This document shows, piece after piece, positions 1-11,784 of a stretch of DNA of 64,000 nt; the first letter of the stretch is position 1; every line of letters starts with the position of its first letter. The stretch comes from Ephydatia muelleri (taxonomy: Eukaryota; Porifera; Demospongiae; Spongillida; Spongillidae). The position numbers were made by a program, and so were the translations under genes. The notes beneath the pieces were generated by a model. The model saw only the letters and a list, made by a program, of their open reading frames with translations. It was not told the DNA's origin and searched no databases. The stretch covers positions 132,741 through 196,740 of the forward strand of contig JABACO010000058.1 in assembly GCA_013339895.1 (NCBI GenBank), read 5' to 3'.

Positions 1-2100
1 AAAAGTGGATCATGTCTTACTCCAACACCTATGTCCCTATTAAGCAGTCAGTACACAGATGTGACAATACTCACTTTACCACTGCCAGTGTCAGCTGAGT
101 TGTGTCTGTCATTCTGAATGCTTTGGTCCATTGTGACAAGTACATTTTGACCCAGAGGATCAAATAGAGGGCACTTGTCATTCATTTCACCCAAATCTCC
201 TTTAAGCTGTGACAACTTCAGCTATTGCAAAATGAGCATGTGTCAATTAAAGGTAAACTTCTACAGGTAGCTACAGCACTTTGTAAATTATGATAATTAC
301 AGGTGCACTTTAATAATTAACTTGGAGGATTGTTTTTACTTTAAGTATTGAGTATTTGTTTAGGAACTGGGATTGCTCAAACCTAACTTCAGTTTATAAA
401 GTTAGCTTGCATGCCCGGTTTATCAGTACGCTATGACAACCTACCCTATGTAAACGTATAGCACTATCCTATACCAGTACTGCACTGAACGAGTGGCAAT
501 GTCTGCCTACATGCAGCTCGATACATGAAAATGTTTACACACCCACGCTGATGTGTACATAAAATGGCGATTTTGATATACGTACATGTGTGCAGTTGGT
601 TTGCAGCTATTGCTATTCAAAGATACCACTTTCCAGTAGCCACAGTGGATTCACCTGGCTAGAAGGTTCAAGCTTGTTTTTAATTTTTATGTTGGATAGC
701 TGGCATCACTATTGAGGGATCAGATAACTGGCCATTCAGCAATGCTAAATACCATTCATTTGGTCCCCAGACTACATCAGTATGTCTGTGTAAATTTTCC
801 ATGAGAAAAAGGATGTGGTACTGTCACAGTTTATTTATATTTTGGAATGCTGTTCCTGCATTAGTTGATGGAGAAATGATCTTTTCCCTCTCATGCTAGG
901 TCAGCCCCCCCTTTTGTTAAGTTTACACAGGCATTCGATGGCAGTTATAGTTTAATTTCATTATTCCAGCCTTGAACCACTCTATGGAAAAAAAAATCCC
1001 TCTTGCATAAAAACAATGGCACTTTCCTTGATTTGTCTCAGAGGGTACTGTAGTTCTGAATGTAACATTGCCTCATGCTGCTACATTACCTATGAGTAGT
1101 TGTAGTCATGTCTCAAAGGAAACTAGTTGCATGCGCATGTGCAGAGACCAGCCTATGTGGAATACAACTGCATGTGCAGAAAGGAAATGTGATCGCGATC
1201 ATCATTATTAGAGAGTGCTACTGTGTAGCAGTGGGTGTGTTTGTGTGCATGCAATGTATGTACAGAGGGCCAATTCTATTGGACGCTACATTTAGCTGCA
1301 TGTACCTATGTACAGAGTGGATGTATTTCAATTAGTGGCGTGGTGGCCAGGGGGGGGCCTGGAGACCCAGGCCCCCCCCCTGCGGGCCAAACGTATGGGG
1401 CGCCATAATACAAAGGGGTGCCAATAAAACATCATTTTATTAATAAGGACTTGACGTCATAACATTATTAATGCCCTTGTACAGGAAATACCGTGTATAT
1501 TGTACAACAATGCATACAATGAAGGTGATTCGATGTTATCTCGAGTCGTAAGTCCTCAATACCGTATTGTTCTGTGTATGTCCATAAATAGAACCATAGA
1601 ACGCTGTTTCAAACGTTTACGTGCATGCGATGGAAAGAGGAAAGCGAAAAAAAGTCTGGCACAACAAATTGACAAGAGAAGAGAATGCGAGCTGATGAAG
1701 ACAAGAGATTAGGGATGCATTTGTAAGCCGCTCAGGTTCTCCCAGCGAGGAGAGAAAAGCAGCAGAGGCAATTTCAGTTAGTACAGTTACTGCATGATCT
1801 TTATGAAGTAGATGTACACTGTAATGTCAGTTGTGTCTGTAGTAACCACCACAATCCATGTGATTGATTCAAGTGATGGGAATCCCGAACACACTGTTTG
1901 TTCAGAAAGCGATGGGACCTGCATGCAGTGACGAATTGGATTGTACGAACACAGAATTTGTCCATTATGTAGACCAGAAGGAAGCATGCAGCATGCAGAC
2001 AACGTACAGTTGCATGGTGGTATACTATTTTCTCCACAATGAACAAAACAGAAGCTAACAGTTGATCTGAAATTGCCAGCAATTTCAAATGTAGCACTAT
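1..2100. other. no gene recognised; AT-rich left edge
   Basis: I see no coding exon with a recognisable domain here on either strand. The short open frames (for example 1108-1335 and 1500-1712) have no family resemblance and no convincing splice sites. The missing 3' exons of the FER-like gene (SH2, kinase) were looked for on the minus strand here and not found. The only structured element is the GC-rich inverted repeat at 1349-1381. Confidence 0.5.
1349..1381. repeat. GC-rich inverted repeat (G-run/C-run hairpin)
   Basis: A 14-base arm made of a G run followed by CCTGG is answered by CCAGG plus a C run, with a 4-base loop (AGAC). It is a strong hairpin in otherwise AT-rich DNA, of the kind seen at the ends or centres of short DNA transposons. 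No target duplication was identified. Confidence 0.6.
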
Positions 2101-2149
2101 ACCATTCACATCAGTCAGCATTTCTGCTGACGAAACAACAGGCACCATT

Positions 2150-2640
2150 GATTCCTCACGATTGGTTGGCCAAAAGCTTAGCACACAAGAAAAGAGCATT
2201 TAATCAAGCTTGGCCCGTGTCAGCCTTCCAAAAGTGACCTAATGGCTACAATAGTAAAATGTGGAGCCGATAAGTATAGGTATTGTTCGCAAAAAGTGTT
2301 TTTTTTCATCCTGACAATACGAAAAGGCGATGGGTTTCTTACTCCCAGAGCAAGAATGCTCTCTTTTGCATACTATGTCTTCATATTCACTGATGCTTTC
2401 TTGAGAGGTGAACATCAGAGAGTAAAACAGGGCAATGCATCTACAATGAACGGGTACTCAAATTGGAAAAAAAAACAATGCAGTGGTATAGCAAGACATG
2501 AGGCTTGAGTGCACTTGCTCAAGCAATTTGTTTTGCAGGACCAAACGATCATTGAATGCTTTGCTGAACAGTCGAAGGCAGAAGCGGCTCGTCGCAAAGT
2601 GGAAGTTGATGCAAATAGAAGCGTGTTCTGGACGCTATAA
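2150..2640 (+). pseudogene. decayed hAT transposase / ZMYM-like TTF zinc-finger protein
   Basis: The plus strand holds scattered but collinear pieces of the N-terminal region of hAT-type transposases of the ZMYM/TTF-zinc-finger group. The order is a segment like HDWLAKSLAHKKRAFNQAW near 2160-2215, then the TTF-type 'NGYSNWKK...IARHEA' motif at about 2449-2508, then a helix 'AEQSKAEAARRKVEVDANRS' near 2564-2625. The last two share one frame, interrupted by a TGA (HEA*VHLL) at about 2506 and closed by TAA near 2637. The 5' part has extra stops and frame changes. No catalytic hAT core follows. I read it as a dead transposon fragment; identification rests on motif memory, not on a search. Confidence 0.5.
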
Positions 2641-2735
2641 CATTCCTTAGTCACCAAGGTATACCTTTACGCACACATCAATAGTTTTTCTGCACTGAAA
2701 AGGATCAAGACTCGACTGAGATCGACAATGATGCA

Positions 2736-2866
2736 GGGGAGACTCGATGGGCTACTGTTAATAAAAGTTGAAAGGAAAATTTTGAAAACGATTAGTAGTG
2801 CACAGTTAATCGTTTTCACATTGTTCCTTTCAACTGCTATTAACAGTAGCCCATAAAGTCTCTCCT
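2736..2866. repeat. imperfect inverted repeat (MITE-like hairpin)
   Basis: Two roughly 60-base arms face each other: GGAGACTCGATGGGCTACTG...AACGATTA on the left, and the complement TAATCGTTTTC...CAGTAGCCCATAAAGTCTCTCC on the right, around a short loop (GTAGTGCACAGT). The arms differ by a few substitutions and small gaps, as in an aged foldback element. It sits just downstream of the hAT relic. Confidence 0.7.
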
Positions 2867-2869
2867 TCA

Positions 2870-4460
2870 TCACGATGCAATTATTGATTAATTCGCTCGC
2901 AGATCGGCAGAATTGTCCCGAGCATTGCTTTGCCGATAAATTGATAATACCATATGCATTATAATTTACACGCGCACATGCAACACCGCACTGAATTGAA
3001 CACAATTACGTTGATTTGCTGCTTGTGGAAAGTGCTACATGTAAACGCTACGAAGCAAGGGGGATGAGGGGGGGCGCATTCACATATTCAGCTATGAAAC
3101 AAAATGAAAAGTTGTGTCACATTCACAAGGTGCAAAGCTTTCTTCAAAATACATGAATGTGAAAAAAACCTTGACCTGCATGTTTTGTGATTAAGTAACG
3201 TATTTATCTAATCAAGTTTTATTGTGGAAGGCAATTTTGCATTCCTCCGGAACTGTATAGTGAAAATGGGTATGTTGTTATTCTGGATCAATCAGATACA
3301 CAGAGAAATTAATATTTAAAATGGATGTTAAGGCTTCAATAGAAACCATGACAACCATTTTAAATGTTCAAGATGGTGCCAGTAACCTAACATCATATTG
3401 TTCAAAGGCTCCTCAAACCAGAAAAGTCTGTTTAACGTAAAAATCAAATGGCTTGAAAAAGTGTACCACTGTGCTGCAAATCGTAATATAGGATGGCAAC
3501 TCAATATTTTGTTAAGAGTTAATATTAACACACAAACAGTGGAAATACAATAATTATGTCACAAAAAATAAATTTTGTGTACATGTCCATGGGAAACCTT
3601 ATTTTGTTTTCCTGAACCGAAATGTGCACCGTAATGGTATATATATATATGATTATTGCATCTAACAACCTTCTAAACATATAAATGAAGTGGCAAAAAG
3701 TTTTATACCATGTGGTTAGTTATTAAAATTCAAGAGTTGTCAATTTCCATACATTTAAATAGCTTTAATTCTAACTTTGTTCTGAATAAATTAGAAACAT
3801 TACTACTTATAAATTCACATTCAAATGACACTACTCCTACGTAATAGTAACGGAACGCATGCTATTGGGCGTCCTTTTTATATCCGGTGTCAGCCGGTTT
3901 CTGGAGATGATAATCTAGAATGCCTTGTCAATATTTTATTATTTTGTTTACAGCGTAAATTAATATCTTAATTTCTGGCTGCATGTAGTTGTGACCATAT
4001 ACAACATTTCTTTTTATATGCTCAACAAGCCAAGGCATGTAAATAACCCGCTTTTGTGCTCCTATAGTTTACTGCAGCATGACAAAAAGAAAATACATGA
4101 TTTTTCAGGAACCAAATATGACATAATACAACATTGAATTTAGCGCCACAAATAGTCTTTGCCTGCACAGAATCAGATACAGTCAATATATGGTAACCCA
4201 ATGATGGCAAACTTTATTCAGAAGTACAGCTATGAGATCCACTTGAATTGGCAACTAAACAATCATAGCTATAGCTGGCAAGTTGTTATATAAAATATAA
4301 AACCGCCTGTTTACACGGGCCAAATGCAAAAATAATATGAAGCAAAATTATAAAACATTATGATATAATGAATTAAAATTCACAAAATCCTCCATTTTGG
4401 ACATAGATACTCGATTAGAAAACTTAGCAAATATTACTAATAGCAATTTAGATCTGAGAG
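2870..4460. other. no gene recognised
   Basis: AT-rich non-coding sequence, probably part of the intron after the eighth FER-like exon. Minus-strand frames at 3328-3531 and 4022-4210 were inspected as possible exons; neither has a matching acceptor/donor pair in the right phase nor a recognisable domain. Confidence 0.4.
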
Positions 4461-4467
4461 AACTGAC

Positions 4468-4543
4468 CTTCTCCCTCGCTATTCCGTAGTCCAAAGATCT
4501 CAATTCAGCTTGCAGATTGGATATTAGCACAGCTTTTGGTATT
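4468..4543 (-). CDS. FER-like exon 8 (coiled coil)
   Basis: Acceptor ACATAG|AATACC, donor GAGAAG|GTCAGT. The first base completes a Gln codon from exon 7, then IPKAVLISNLQAELRSLDYG IAREK in phase 0. It is the leftmost exon I can support. Confidence 0.55.
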
Positions 4544-6642
4544 CTATGTAGATGAAAATTACCAATGAACACAGCAATTCATGTCATAGTAGTACATGTA
4601 AATTGAGATGCACTCTAGCATATTGCACAGACAGATATGTGTATATTAAATGGACCCTTTACTGTTTTTATTAAAATTCTTGTGACAAACAAAAATGCTA
4701 ACATACAATACGTTAATGCATCGAATTCATGAAAGCAAAAGAAATACAGCTTTTAATAAACATAATTCAGTAAGTAAAATGTACTAATAATTATCAAATG
4801 TGGATTATTAGACGTTCACATATAATAGAACATTTTACACTAAATCATAAAGACTTATGGATGTACCCAGAACAATGAAGCTTAGCTATGCCCCTACTAA
4901 ATTATATTGGTGCTAACGTGACACGATATAATTAACCATATGCACAGTATGCGTGTGCATATGCACTTGTAATTGTTCACTCGCGCTGTGAATGCTAACT
5001 TCATATTATACTGTAGTCAAATAAATCATTGCATGACGACAAGTGCATACATAGTAGTAGACAATTTCATTTAACCGCTATAAGCTTCTAAACTCACTGT
5101 GTTTTTTCATCAGCTCCAGTTTCTACCATTAGCCCTTCCAATCTTTGTTTCTATTCAAGTACAATGCAAAATATATACTAAATGAATTTTTTCACATACT
5201 ATGTACACATGCATCTTTGAATATGTATAGCATAGATGGAACAATTGTCAAATTGAAAGAAGGAACCATTTCCATTAACACTTCAATGCTATTGTAATCA
5301 AGAGATGAGAGATGAGGGTGGAGGTCATGCACAATTCGTATTTGATTTTCTGCATAAATAAGTAATCACCTTCTCTGCCAAAATGTAGTCAGCATGATAA
5401 ATTGCATGTAAATGCCTGCACATAAACTATAACAAACACGACACATATTTATAACACATAAATACTTTTAATTACAAATCAACTGTAATCTGAAACCGAT
5501 GTGCATATCCTACACCACTTCCTGCTACGTGTTTAGTATACAGCTGTACCTTCTCAGAGTACTCCTTCTTCCACTCCTCCAATTTCTGCTCACTTTCAGC
5601 CATATCAGCAACCACATTCTCATGCGTGAGATTATTGATGCTCAATTGGTTGGCTTGAACCTTGGGAGAGCAGTAGCCTTGGAGCAGTGCTGTGTCAAAT
5701 ATGTATTCCTCCTCATCTGCTGGGTCACTGGTCAAAGAATAATACATGATGGTGTAAGCCTAAACAAATGCCAGAATATGGGCCTGTATTATGCAGAAAA
5801 GATACGCATCTCATTATCATGGTGTGATGTTGATAGTACACAAATAATACGATATACATGTAAAATGTAATGTGTGTGTGTGGCGGTCTCACACAAGACT
5901 ACCGCTGCCACTAAAACATACATGAATGGGTATTGCGGTTCAATATTTGTAGTGCTGCAAACAGCTGGGACAACAAAATGAAACATTAAAACTACTACAC
6001 TTTTGGAAGGTTAGGGGAACAAAGTCATGACTATACCTGAACGATGTGGAAGGGAAGGACTATAGCACATAAGTCAAGGAGAGCGTGAAATGTTACATCA
6101 AAGGACATAATCCTCAGTGAAGTCTTTCACCATATCTTCATGAAAGCAAGCAATTACTGATTAGCTCTTCCGCAGGCAGCAGCACAAAATCGCACCGTAG
6201 CAGCACAAAATTGCGCCGCAGCTGCTATACAAAAGCCACTTTGTTTTTCTAAATCATTAATGTATTTGTAGTCAACGACGCAATATTCAGAGGAAAAGCT
6301 TTTTGCTTGTCAAAGTAGCGGATAGTTTACGAAGAACGTTTCCTGTAACGCACTAATTGGCTTCGCCCGCATAACTATATCACAGCAGCTCACGAACAAA
6401 TTCTCCCTAAATCAACTTGAAGCAAACACGTTATTACTATGTTCTAAACCCACCTCTATGCTGGTTCTAAAGTACAGTTAGCAGCATAATGGATGCATGT
6501 AAGTAGAGTGAATCTTATCAATGGGAACTTTCAACCCACACATTGTTTTGACAATAACTCTAACCAGACATACCCTGTCTGTCTGTGTTGTATTTGAAGA
6601 CAACACACTGGTTTCAATGATATTCTTATCTAGAGCGGACGT

Positions 6643-6681
<39 letters not shown>

Positions 6682-9286
6682 CTCACACATTGATCCACTA
6701 TTGCTCACTAGATAGTGAGAAGTGGTCATAATAAATGCTAGCTCACTTTGTGTTTATTCTTTGCAGGGCAATGTAGCACAATCAATTCAGTAATCTCATG
6801 TGTTTAGTTTAATATTTGTATGCACACTACATTTGTCTCACTCTACCCATGAGTATACAGAGGGCTTCTGTCTCTAACAGTTGCCTGTTGCAAAGTGGGT
6901 ACCTTCCACAAGCAGGTAACTGGTATTCAGAGTTGATTAAGTTGTGGGCAGCTAGATCTACGGTGTATACTAAATATGGCAAATACTATTGCCTCTTTCA
7001 ATTGTGGGACTCCACATCTCAAGCAAACAGTTATGATAACGCATCCGCTATCATCACATTTGTATTAACCTACATGTATAATTAAGTGCGTGGCGCACAC
7101 CACGAGAACCCTGGATGTGCTGTTGCTTCAACGTATGACAGCAACAGGAACTTCATTGCCTGGGTGTACCCCTTTTCATAGGCAGTTTGTAATTGGACGA
7201 ATACTTGCCATTACTTGCCTTAAAATCTATTTATGCATGTTTGTTTTTTTAATCATTTGTATCTGTCTATTCAATTGAATTCAATTCAAATGTTTCCATT
7301 AATTCCATGCCTATTTCATGTTCAAATTTCTGTTTGCTGGCAAGGATCCTGCTGCTCGTTGTATTAGCGATTCATTTGAACTTCTACCATCTGTAAGTCA
7401 GTTGTGACCTGAGAAGTGACCGAATATGTGATGGTTTGAACCTACCACTATCCTTCCTATTTAGGCTGTAGTTTGCCACAGGCTGGACTTGGTAAACCAC
7501 TGGTCTTAAACATCTGTTTTGATGAATACTGATCATAACCTTGTTCTGACTCTGAGCAGTCTTTCACCACCTTCATTCTGTAGTACTTTACTGCTGACGA
7601 ATATGACAAAGCAATCCACAGTTAAAGCGTGTGATACCCCTTCTTTAGTTGTGATATGTTTGCGTCTACTTACCTTTGTGCTTCTACCTGTGCAGTCATA
7701 TTTGTGACCAGCTCTTGCAACTGCTTCACCAATGGGTCGAGGAAGCTGCCATGCTGCAGGGATGCTTCTTTATTCTAGTGGCTCAAGTGTGGTCTTGAGG
7801 TCTTTTGCATTGTCATGCTTGTCTTATCACCATAGCTATAGGGGGTTCCACCCCACATGCCAATGGGAGAGCTTACAGTGCTCCATTCAGGCCTGATCCG
7901 AAAGAACTACACATATGCTATAATGTTTTCAACAATTTTGTGTCAGCTGACATTCAATACAAAACAGCTTTAACAAGGGGATGAGAGGGGGGGGTTTGCT
8001 TACAGTGCTCACCCAATACACTGCATTTGACACTCTGCGCATAGTATTTTGTACTGTTAAAAAGTGTTAACTTCTGTAGCACTAGATGCACCCACTTCCT
8101 CATTAAATTACTTTTATTGGATCAGCAGATTTCGGCATCCCTTTCTAGAGACTCCGTTTCTTATTGCATCTAATATAATGTAGGTTTTAATACTTTAAAG
8201 AGTAAACATAATGAATTACTTACAACTGATGTACATGTACATGTGTACAACAAATAATCCAGATACCAGCATGTAAAAATATTAACTCCCAACTACTTAC
8301 CCCTAAGTATGGGTGTTATTAATACCTGCTTAATTTTATCATAGCATAAACACACACAAACCATTTCCACATACCTTCTATTTTCTTGGATAAAGGATTG
8401 ATATTCCTGTTCAGGTTTCACACTTTCTACATTAGTGAAGATCATCCTGAATGACTCCTGGTACACCTTAGAAATGTCCATTGTGAGTGCATACTCTTCC
8501 ATCAGCTCTTTCCTAGCGGGTATAAGAATGTAAACATTCAAAAAAATTTGGATTGATATCGATGCTCTATATCATAATATGAAATGAAAACTGTAATACT
8601 CAAAGATCTAGTGCCCAAATATGAACTACAGATTGCACACTGGTATGAGAACAAGTACTTACCATTGAGCTACAAAAGCCTCCATCCTTTCCTGTAGTGT
8701 ATCGAGACAAAAGGGCAGCATAGATGTGTAGTAATGCTTGGTGTGGCAATTGATGTTGAGCAGAGAAAAGGTGTAATCATTGTGGCACGTGTGCAGCTTT
8801 TGAGCACTTTTCACATATTTCACTCTAAGCCTGATGAAAAAGGTAAAAATTGTAGAAAGAAGCAAATCAAAGAACTGGATGGACTATTTCAGACCCAAGT
8901 CTCAAGCAAATATGACAGTTCACAAGATAGGGTCACACAAAATGTATCACCCAATGTCAAATATATGCTATAGGGTCACAACTATAGATTGTGCCTGACC
9001 AAACAGACCACTCACTTCTCAATTTCATCAGGCTTAGCATTCGGCTTTTTCAATGTTTCTTCCAATTTTCTTTTGGAATTTTCAGTGACCTGCAGCAGCT
9101 GGATATATTTCCGTCGGTTGTTCTGTACATCATTGGAAGATGTGTGGTACTCATCATCCAGTTGGGAGCGGCTGATGTCGTACGCCTAATGAAGAGGTGG
9201 TTTCATATAACAAGAATGCGAGATTGATAAATGAGCTCTGTTGTTGCATAAGTACAAATAATTGTACTGCTTCTGTTAGGCTACTA

Positions 9287-9374
<88 letters not shown>

Positions 9375-11784
9375 CCCTCTCCCCTTCTTCCCACTTTATT
9401 TCTTCGTACTGTTATGCAGTTCATTGCTAGCAATCTCTGCCATTCATCTGGGGAATGCACATGGATATAATTCAATGATGCGGGGATTGATCACTCGTTA
9501 ATTCATAATCAGTGAATGGGAAATGCACTATGAGGAGGTTTCTTTAATGCAAACACAGTTTCAAAAGTTAACACACTTCTGCAAATGGCTATGTTAAATT
9601 GGTGCCCTTACAGTGTATCACAGTGCAAATAAGTACCCTGTATAAGTGTACATGTGCAACACAAATGCTACACAGAGAATGTTGTTTGGTTGCCAGTTAC
9701 AGCCACATGCATGAATTCACACACTACAATTTGGTATGCATGCTTCAATAGCTGCAGGTGGCTGAAATGAGGTAGTCTAGTATCTGCTGTACAATCTTCG
9801 CATAAGAGCAGCTATATGGGAAGCCCAGCAAATGAGAGGCGAGATAAGGTTTACATTGGTATCCTGTGGATAATGAATCTAATGTAGTAACCAATCTGCT
9901 TTCCACCCACAGATCAGCTGATTGGGCTAAAGCAAATGCATGATTGCCCACATGCTGCACAAGTGCAGGGCTATTGTGGCAAATAAAAATAGAGATTTAT
10001 TGTACTGAATCTAGAATATAAAGTTGCATCCTGCAAGCATAATATGGGTAATGTATTAATATTTATTAGCAATGAGGAGGTTGTTTGTTGCTGCCTTTTC
10101 CCTCCTCCTCCACCCCCACTCTCCCCTCAAAAACAGTCTATAAGTGCAACATAAATTTAGCAAGTCAGTTTCATGTTTCGTGTACTCGACAATTGTAAGG
10201 AATCAAGAAACATGCACCCTCCGACCAAAAGCTACTCACTTGCATACAAACCTAGTCAGTATATGCACAGTGATTTTGTTACCATATGGTATCCAGACAT
10301 TTTACAGGCTGTTACTGGCGGAAGTAGTATAATAATTCTCAATTGCAATGTAACCGATTTTGTACATACACCCCCCAGATACTGATGAGTGAGGCTAATT
10401 GTCACTTGGTCATTGAGAACATCAAACATAACATGCAGCTGCCAAATCTCTAGTTGAAACATTCATGCCCAGGCCTCATCCATGACCTAAAACACTAATT
10501 CTTCAAAGATGTGCCTCATCAATTGAAATTCTGCATACCACTCACCCTCTTGAGTCCTTTCTTTTCCTTTATGAGCCTGTCAAATGTAGACATAAGAGTT
10601 CCTTCAACTTGCTTGGATACAGAGGAGATCTTCGTCTGAATACTTTCCATTGCTTCTAGAAATCCATTCCATACCTAACGAATGTTGCATTCGCATGCAT
10701 CCAAGCATGTGTGTCATTGAGGCATTGGGTCATGATAACTCAATAATGGATTGGGTACATGTGGAATGTAAAAAAGAAAAGGTTTTTGTGCATTACCTTT
10801 AAGTGCTGCATGCCAAGCTTATGCTACATGCAAGTTCAGCACTTTATTATATTAGTGACTGACCACCTCAGCAATTTCTATAGTTCTTGTACCAACAACT
10901 TAAATTACCAACCTTAGTATTGTCAGACCACTAGCACACCTGCATGTATGGTAGGTCACGCCCTCGTTTCAATACACAATACATGTGGCGCAAAGTACAT
11001 GTTTATATGACTGATAAACGTCATATCCGGTGGAATGAATTCAAAAGCATCATGACTATCAGCGTTACTGTTTATCACGGAAATGACGTTTATCGTTCAC
11101 CCATAGCAGCTGGCTCTATATTACACTTGAGTTCGTATCACTGTGCATGCAAGTGCTGTATTGATATATCCATTCTGCAACACAACATAAGCAATTCCGA
11201 TGCTGGTACACTACATCGGTGTACAGACAGCGGGGGCTGAGATTATATTCACAATCAATTTTCACCATATATGGTACTACTATTACCATAAATGGCGAAA
11301 ACTGTTAATATCGTTTCAGCCTCACTTTGTCTAAGCACAGCATACTGTTACCCACCCATTGCCCTTTTCTAGTGCTGCACTTTGACAGTAGCACAATGCC
11401 TACCTTCCCGATAGATGAGTTTGTCCCGACGCCGTTCACCTCACGTGCAGCCTGGCTGTGGATTTTAGCCAAAGCGGCGACGTACTCGCCGTCCGCCTTA
11501 GCCCTCCTGTGCGCGTAATTACGGAAGCCCTCCATCACTTGAAGCTCGCCCTGGTGTCTGGCGTTGATCTGCTCTCGTGCTGACTGCAGCCACTTGCCAA
11601 ACTTGTCTGTCTGTGCGGCGGCACCAACACTCGGCAACGGTGGCTGCATTTCGGGGACGAATCGCCCCTGCTCGCCCCGACCAATAGGAGAGCGCAAAGG
11701 GGTCTTGGGTGATGGCGGCAGGTGCGCGTAGGGCCTTTTGGCGAGCAACGGTGGGGGAACCGGGTGGAGAATCCGTGTCTGCAT
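4468..11784 (-). CDS. FER/FES-family non-receptor tyrosine kinase, 5' part (F-BAR region)
   Basis: Eight exons join in frame into 438 residues: 11784-11404, 10674-10546, 9185-9016, 8830-8663, 8512-8375, 5727-5529, 5150-5098 and 4543-4468. Every junction keeps phase. Residues 1 to about 55 are proline-rich; an F-BAR domain follows (KFGKWLQSAREQ..., KLHTCHNDYTF, HYYTSMLPFCLDTLQERM). Then comes a segment resembling vertebrate FER just after its F-BAR domain (FDTALL...VQANQLSINNLT), and a coiled coil. FER/FES proteins bind curved phosphoinositide membrane through F-BAR and signal from cell contacts and the cytoskeleton through SH2 and kinase domains. Those domains are not in the window and should lie beyond the left edge. 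Start chosen: the ATG at 11784, the only one in this frame before an upstream stop near 11900. A different F-BAR protein is possible, but the FDTALL/QAN block argues for FER/FES. Confidence 0.8.
5098..5150 (-). CDS. FER-like exon 7 (coiled coil)
   Basis: A 53-base exon with acceptor GAATAG|AAACAA and a good donor ACA|GTGAGT. It encodes KQRLEGLMVETGADEKT plus two bases of the next codon. Too short to stand out as an open frame; supported by splice sites and phase. Confidence 0.6.
5529..5727 (-). CDS. FER-like exon 6 (end of F-BAR, start of coiled coil)
   Basis: Acceptor ACCAG|TGACCC after a 2.6 kb intron. It encodes DPADEEEYIFDTALLQGY, then VQANQLSINNLTHENV, then a coiled coil (AESEQKLEEWKKEYSEKVQL). 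The donor taken is CAC|GTAGCA at 5528, which keeps phase 0 with exon 7. Without splicing the frame would stop at 5472; a stop there would make an F-BAR-only protein, so this junction is worth checking. Confidence 0.7.
5730..8370. other. FER-like intron 5, no other gene seen
   Basis: A 2.6 kb intron containing the long G homopolymer at 6646-6681 and otherwise unremarkable AT-rich sequence. Near 6178-6225 a roughly 20-base GCAGCAGCACAAAAT motif occurs twice in tandem. Confidence 0.5.
6646..6681. repeat. homopolymer G tract (36 G)
   Basis: 36 consecutive G on the plus strand, inside the FER-like intron 5. It is one of five G/C runs of 27 or more in the window and could form G-quadruplex on the plus strand. 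Confidence 0.95.
8375..8512 (-). CDS. FER-like exon 5 (F-BAR)
   Basis: Acceptor CGCTAG|GAAAG, donor AGAAG|GTATGT, 138 bases. It encodes KELMEEYALTMDISKVYQES and ends in EYQSFIQENR, which lines up with the EYxxFIE region of FER. The AG left over joins the T of exon 6 to give serine. Confidence 0.8.
8663..8830 (-). CDS. FER-like exon 4 (F-BAR core)
   Basis: This is the most diagnostic exon: KLHTCHNDYTFSLLNINC and HYYTSMLPFCLDTLQERM match the conserved HNxY...HYY...LP.LLD.LQ pattern of FER/FES-type F-BAR domains. Acceptor CATCAG|G, donor CAATG|GTAAGT; the split TGG codon is completed by exon 5. Confidence 0.85.
9016..9185 (-). CDS. FER-like exon 3 (F-BAR)
   Basis: Acceptor ATTAG|GCGTAC, donor GAGAA|GTGAGT. 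The 170-base exon ends with two bases (AA) of a lysine codon that the G of exon 4 completes. It encodes AYDISRSQLDDEYHTSS..., a charged helical segment. Confidence 0.8.
9190..10540. other. FER-like intron 2, no other gene seen
   Basis: Non-coding sequence between FER-like exons 2 and 3. It carries the CT microsatellite at 9290-9375; nothing else recognisable on either strand. Confidence 0.5.
9290..9375. repeat. (CT)n microsatellite
   Basis: About 43 CT repeats with one break near 9355, followed by C-rich CCCCTCTCCCC. It lies about 100 bases upstream (in gene sense) of FER-like exon 3, in the intron's polypyrimidine-rich 3' half only on the opposite strand. Confidence 0.95.
10546..10674 (-). 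CDS. FER-like exon 2 (F-BAR)
   Basis: Acceptor TTAG|GTATGG and donor AGAGG|GTGAGT bound 43 codons in phase 0. The product begins VWNGFLEAMESIQTKISSVS and ends in a lysine-rich stretch, typical of the second F-BAR helix. Confidence 0.8.
11226..11345. repeat. MITE-like palindromic repeat, family also at 45.4 and 62.5 kb
   Basis: GGGGGCTGAGATTATATTC...CACCATATATGG...AATATCGTTTCAGCCTC forms a near-palindrome followed by CACTTTGTCT. Related copies occur just upstream of AIG1-B (about 45425-45520) and AIG1-C (about 62540-62635), each with GGGCTGAGATGATAT...ATATCATCTCAGCCC and CTTTGTCT. Here it lies in FER-like intron 1 next to the exon 1 donor. Confidence 0.6.
11404..11784 (-). CDS. FER-like exon 1 (Pro-rich leader and first F-BAR helix)
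   Basis: It encodes 127 residues. About the first 55 are rich in Pro, Arg and Ser; the F-BAR domain begins at DKFGKWLQSAREQINARHQG. The donor AAG|GTAGGC lies at 11403 and the exon ends in phase 0. Known FER/FES proteins begin almost directly with F-BAR, so the leader is unusual. The region is GC- and CpG-rich compared with the introns, as expected near a promoter. Confidence 0.75.

Noticed and set aside
4022..4210. Possible further FER-like exon after TCTGTGCAG at about 4165
   Set aside because: No donor in the right phase and no FER-like sequence in the frame.
5499..5870. 123-residue plus-strand frame over FER-like exon 6
   Set aside because: Antisense shadow of an exon whose minus-strand translation matches the family.
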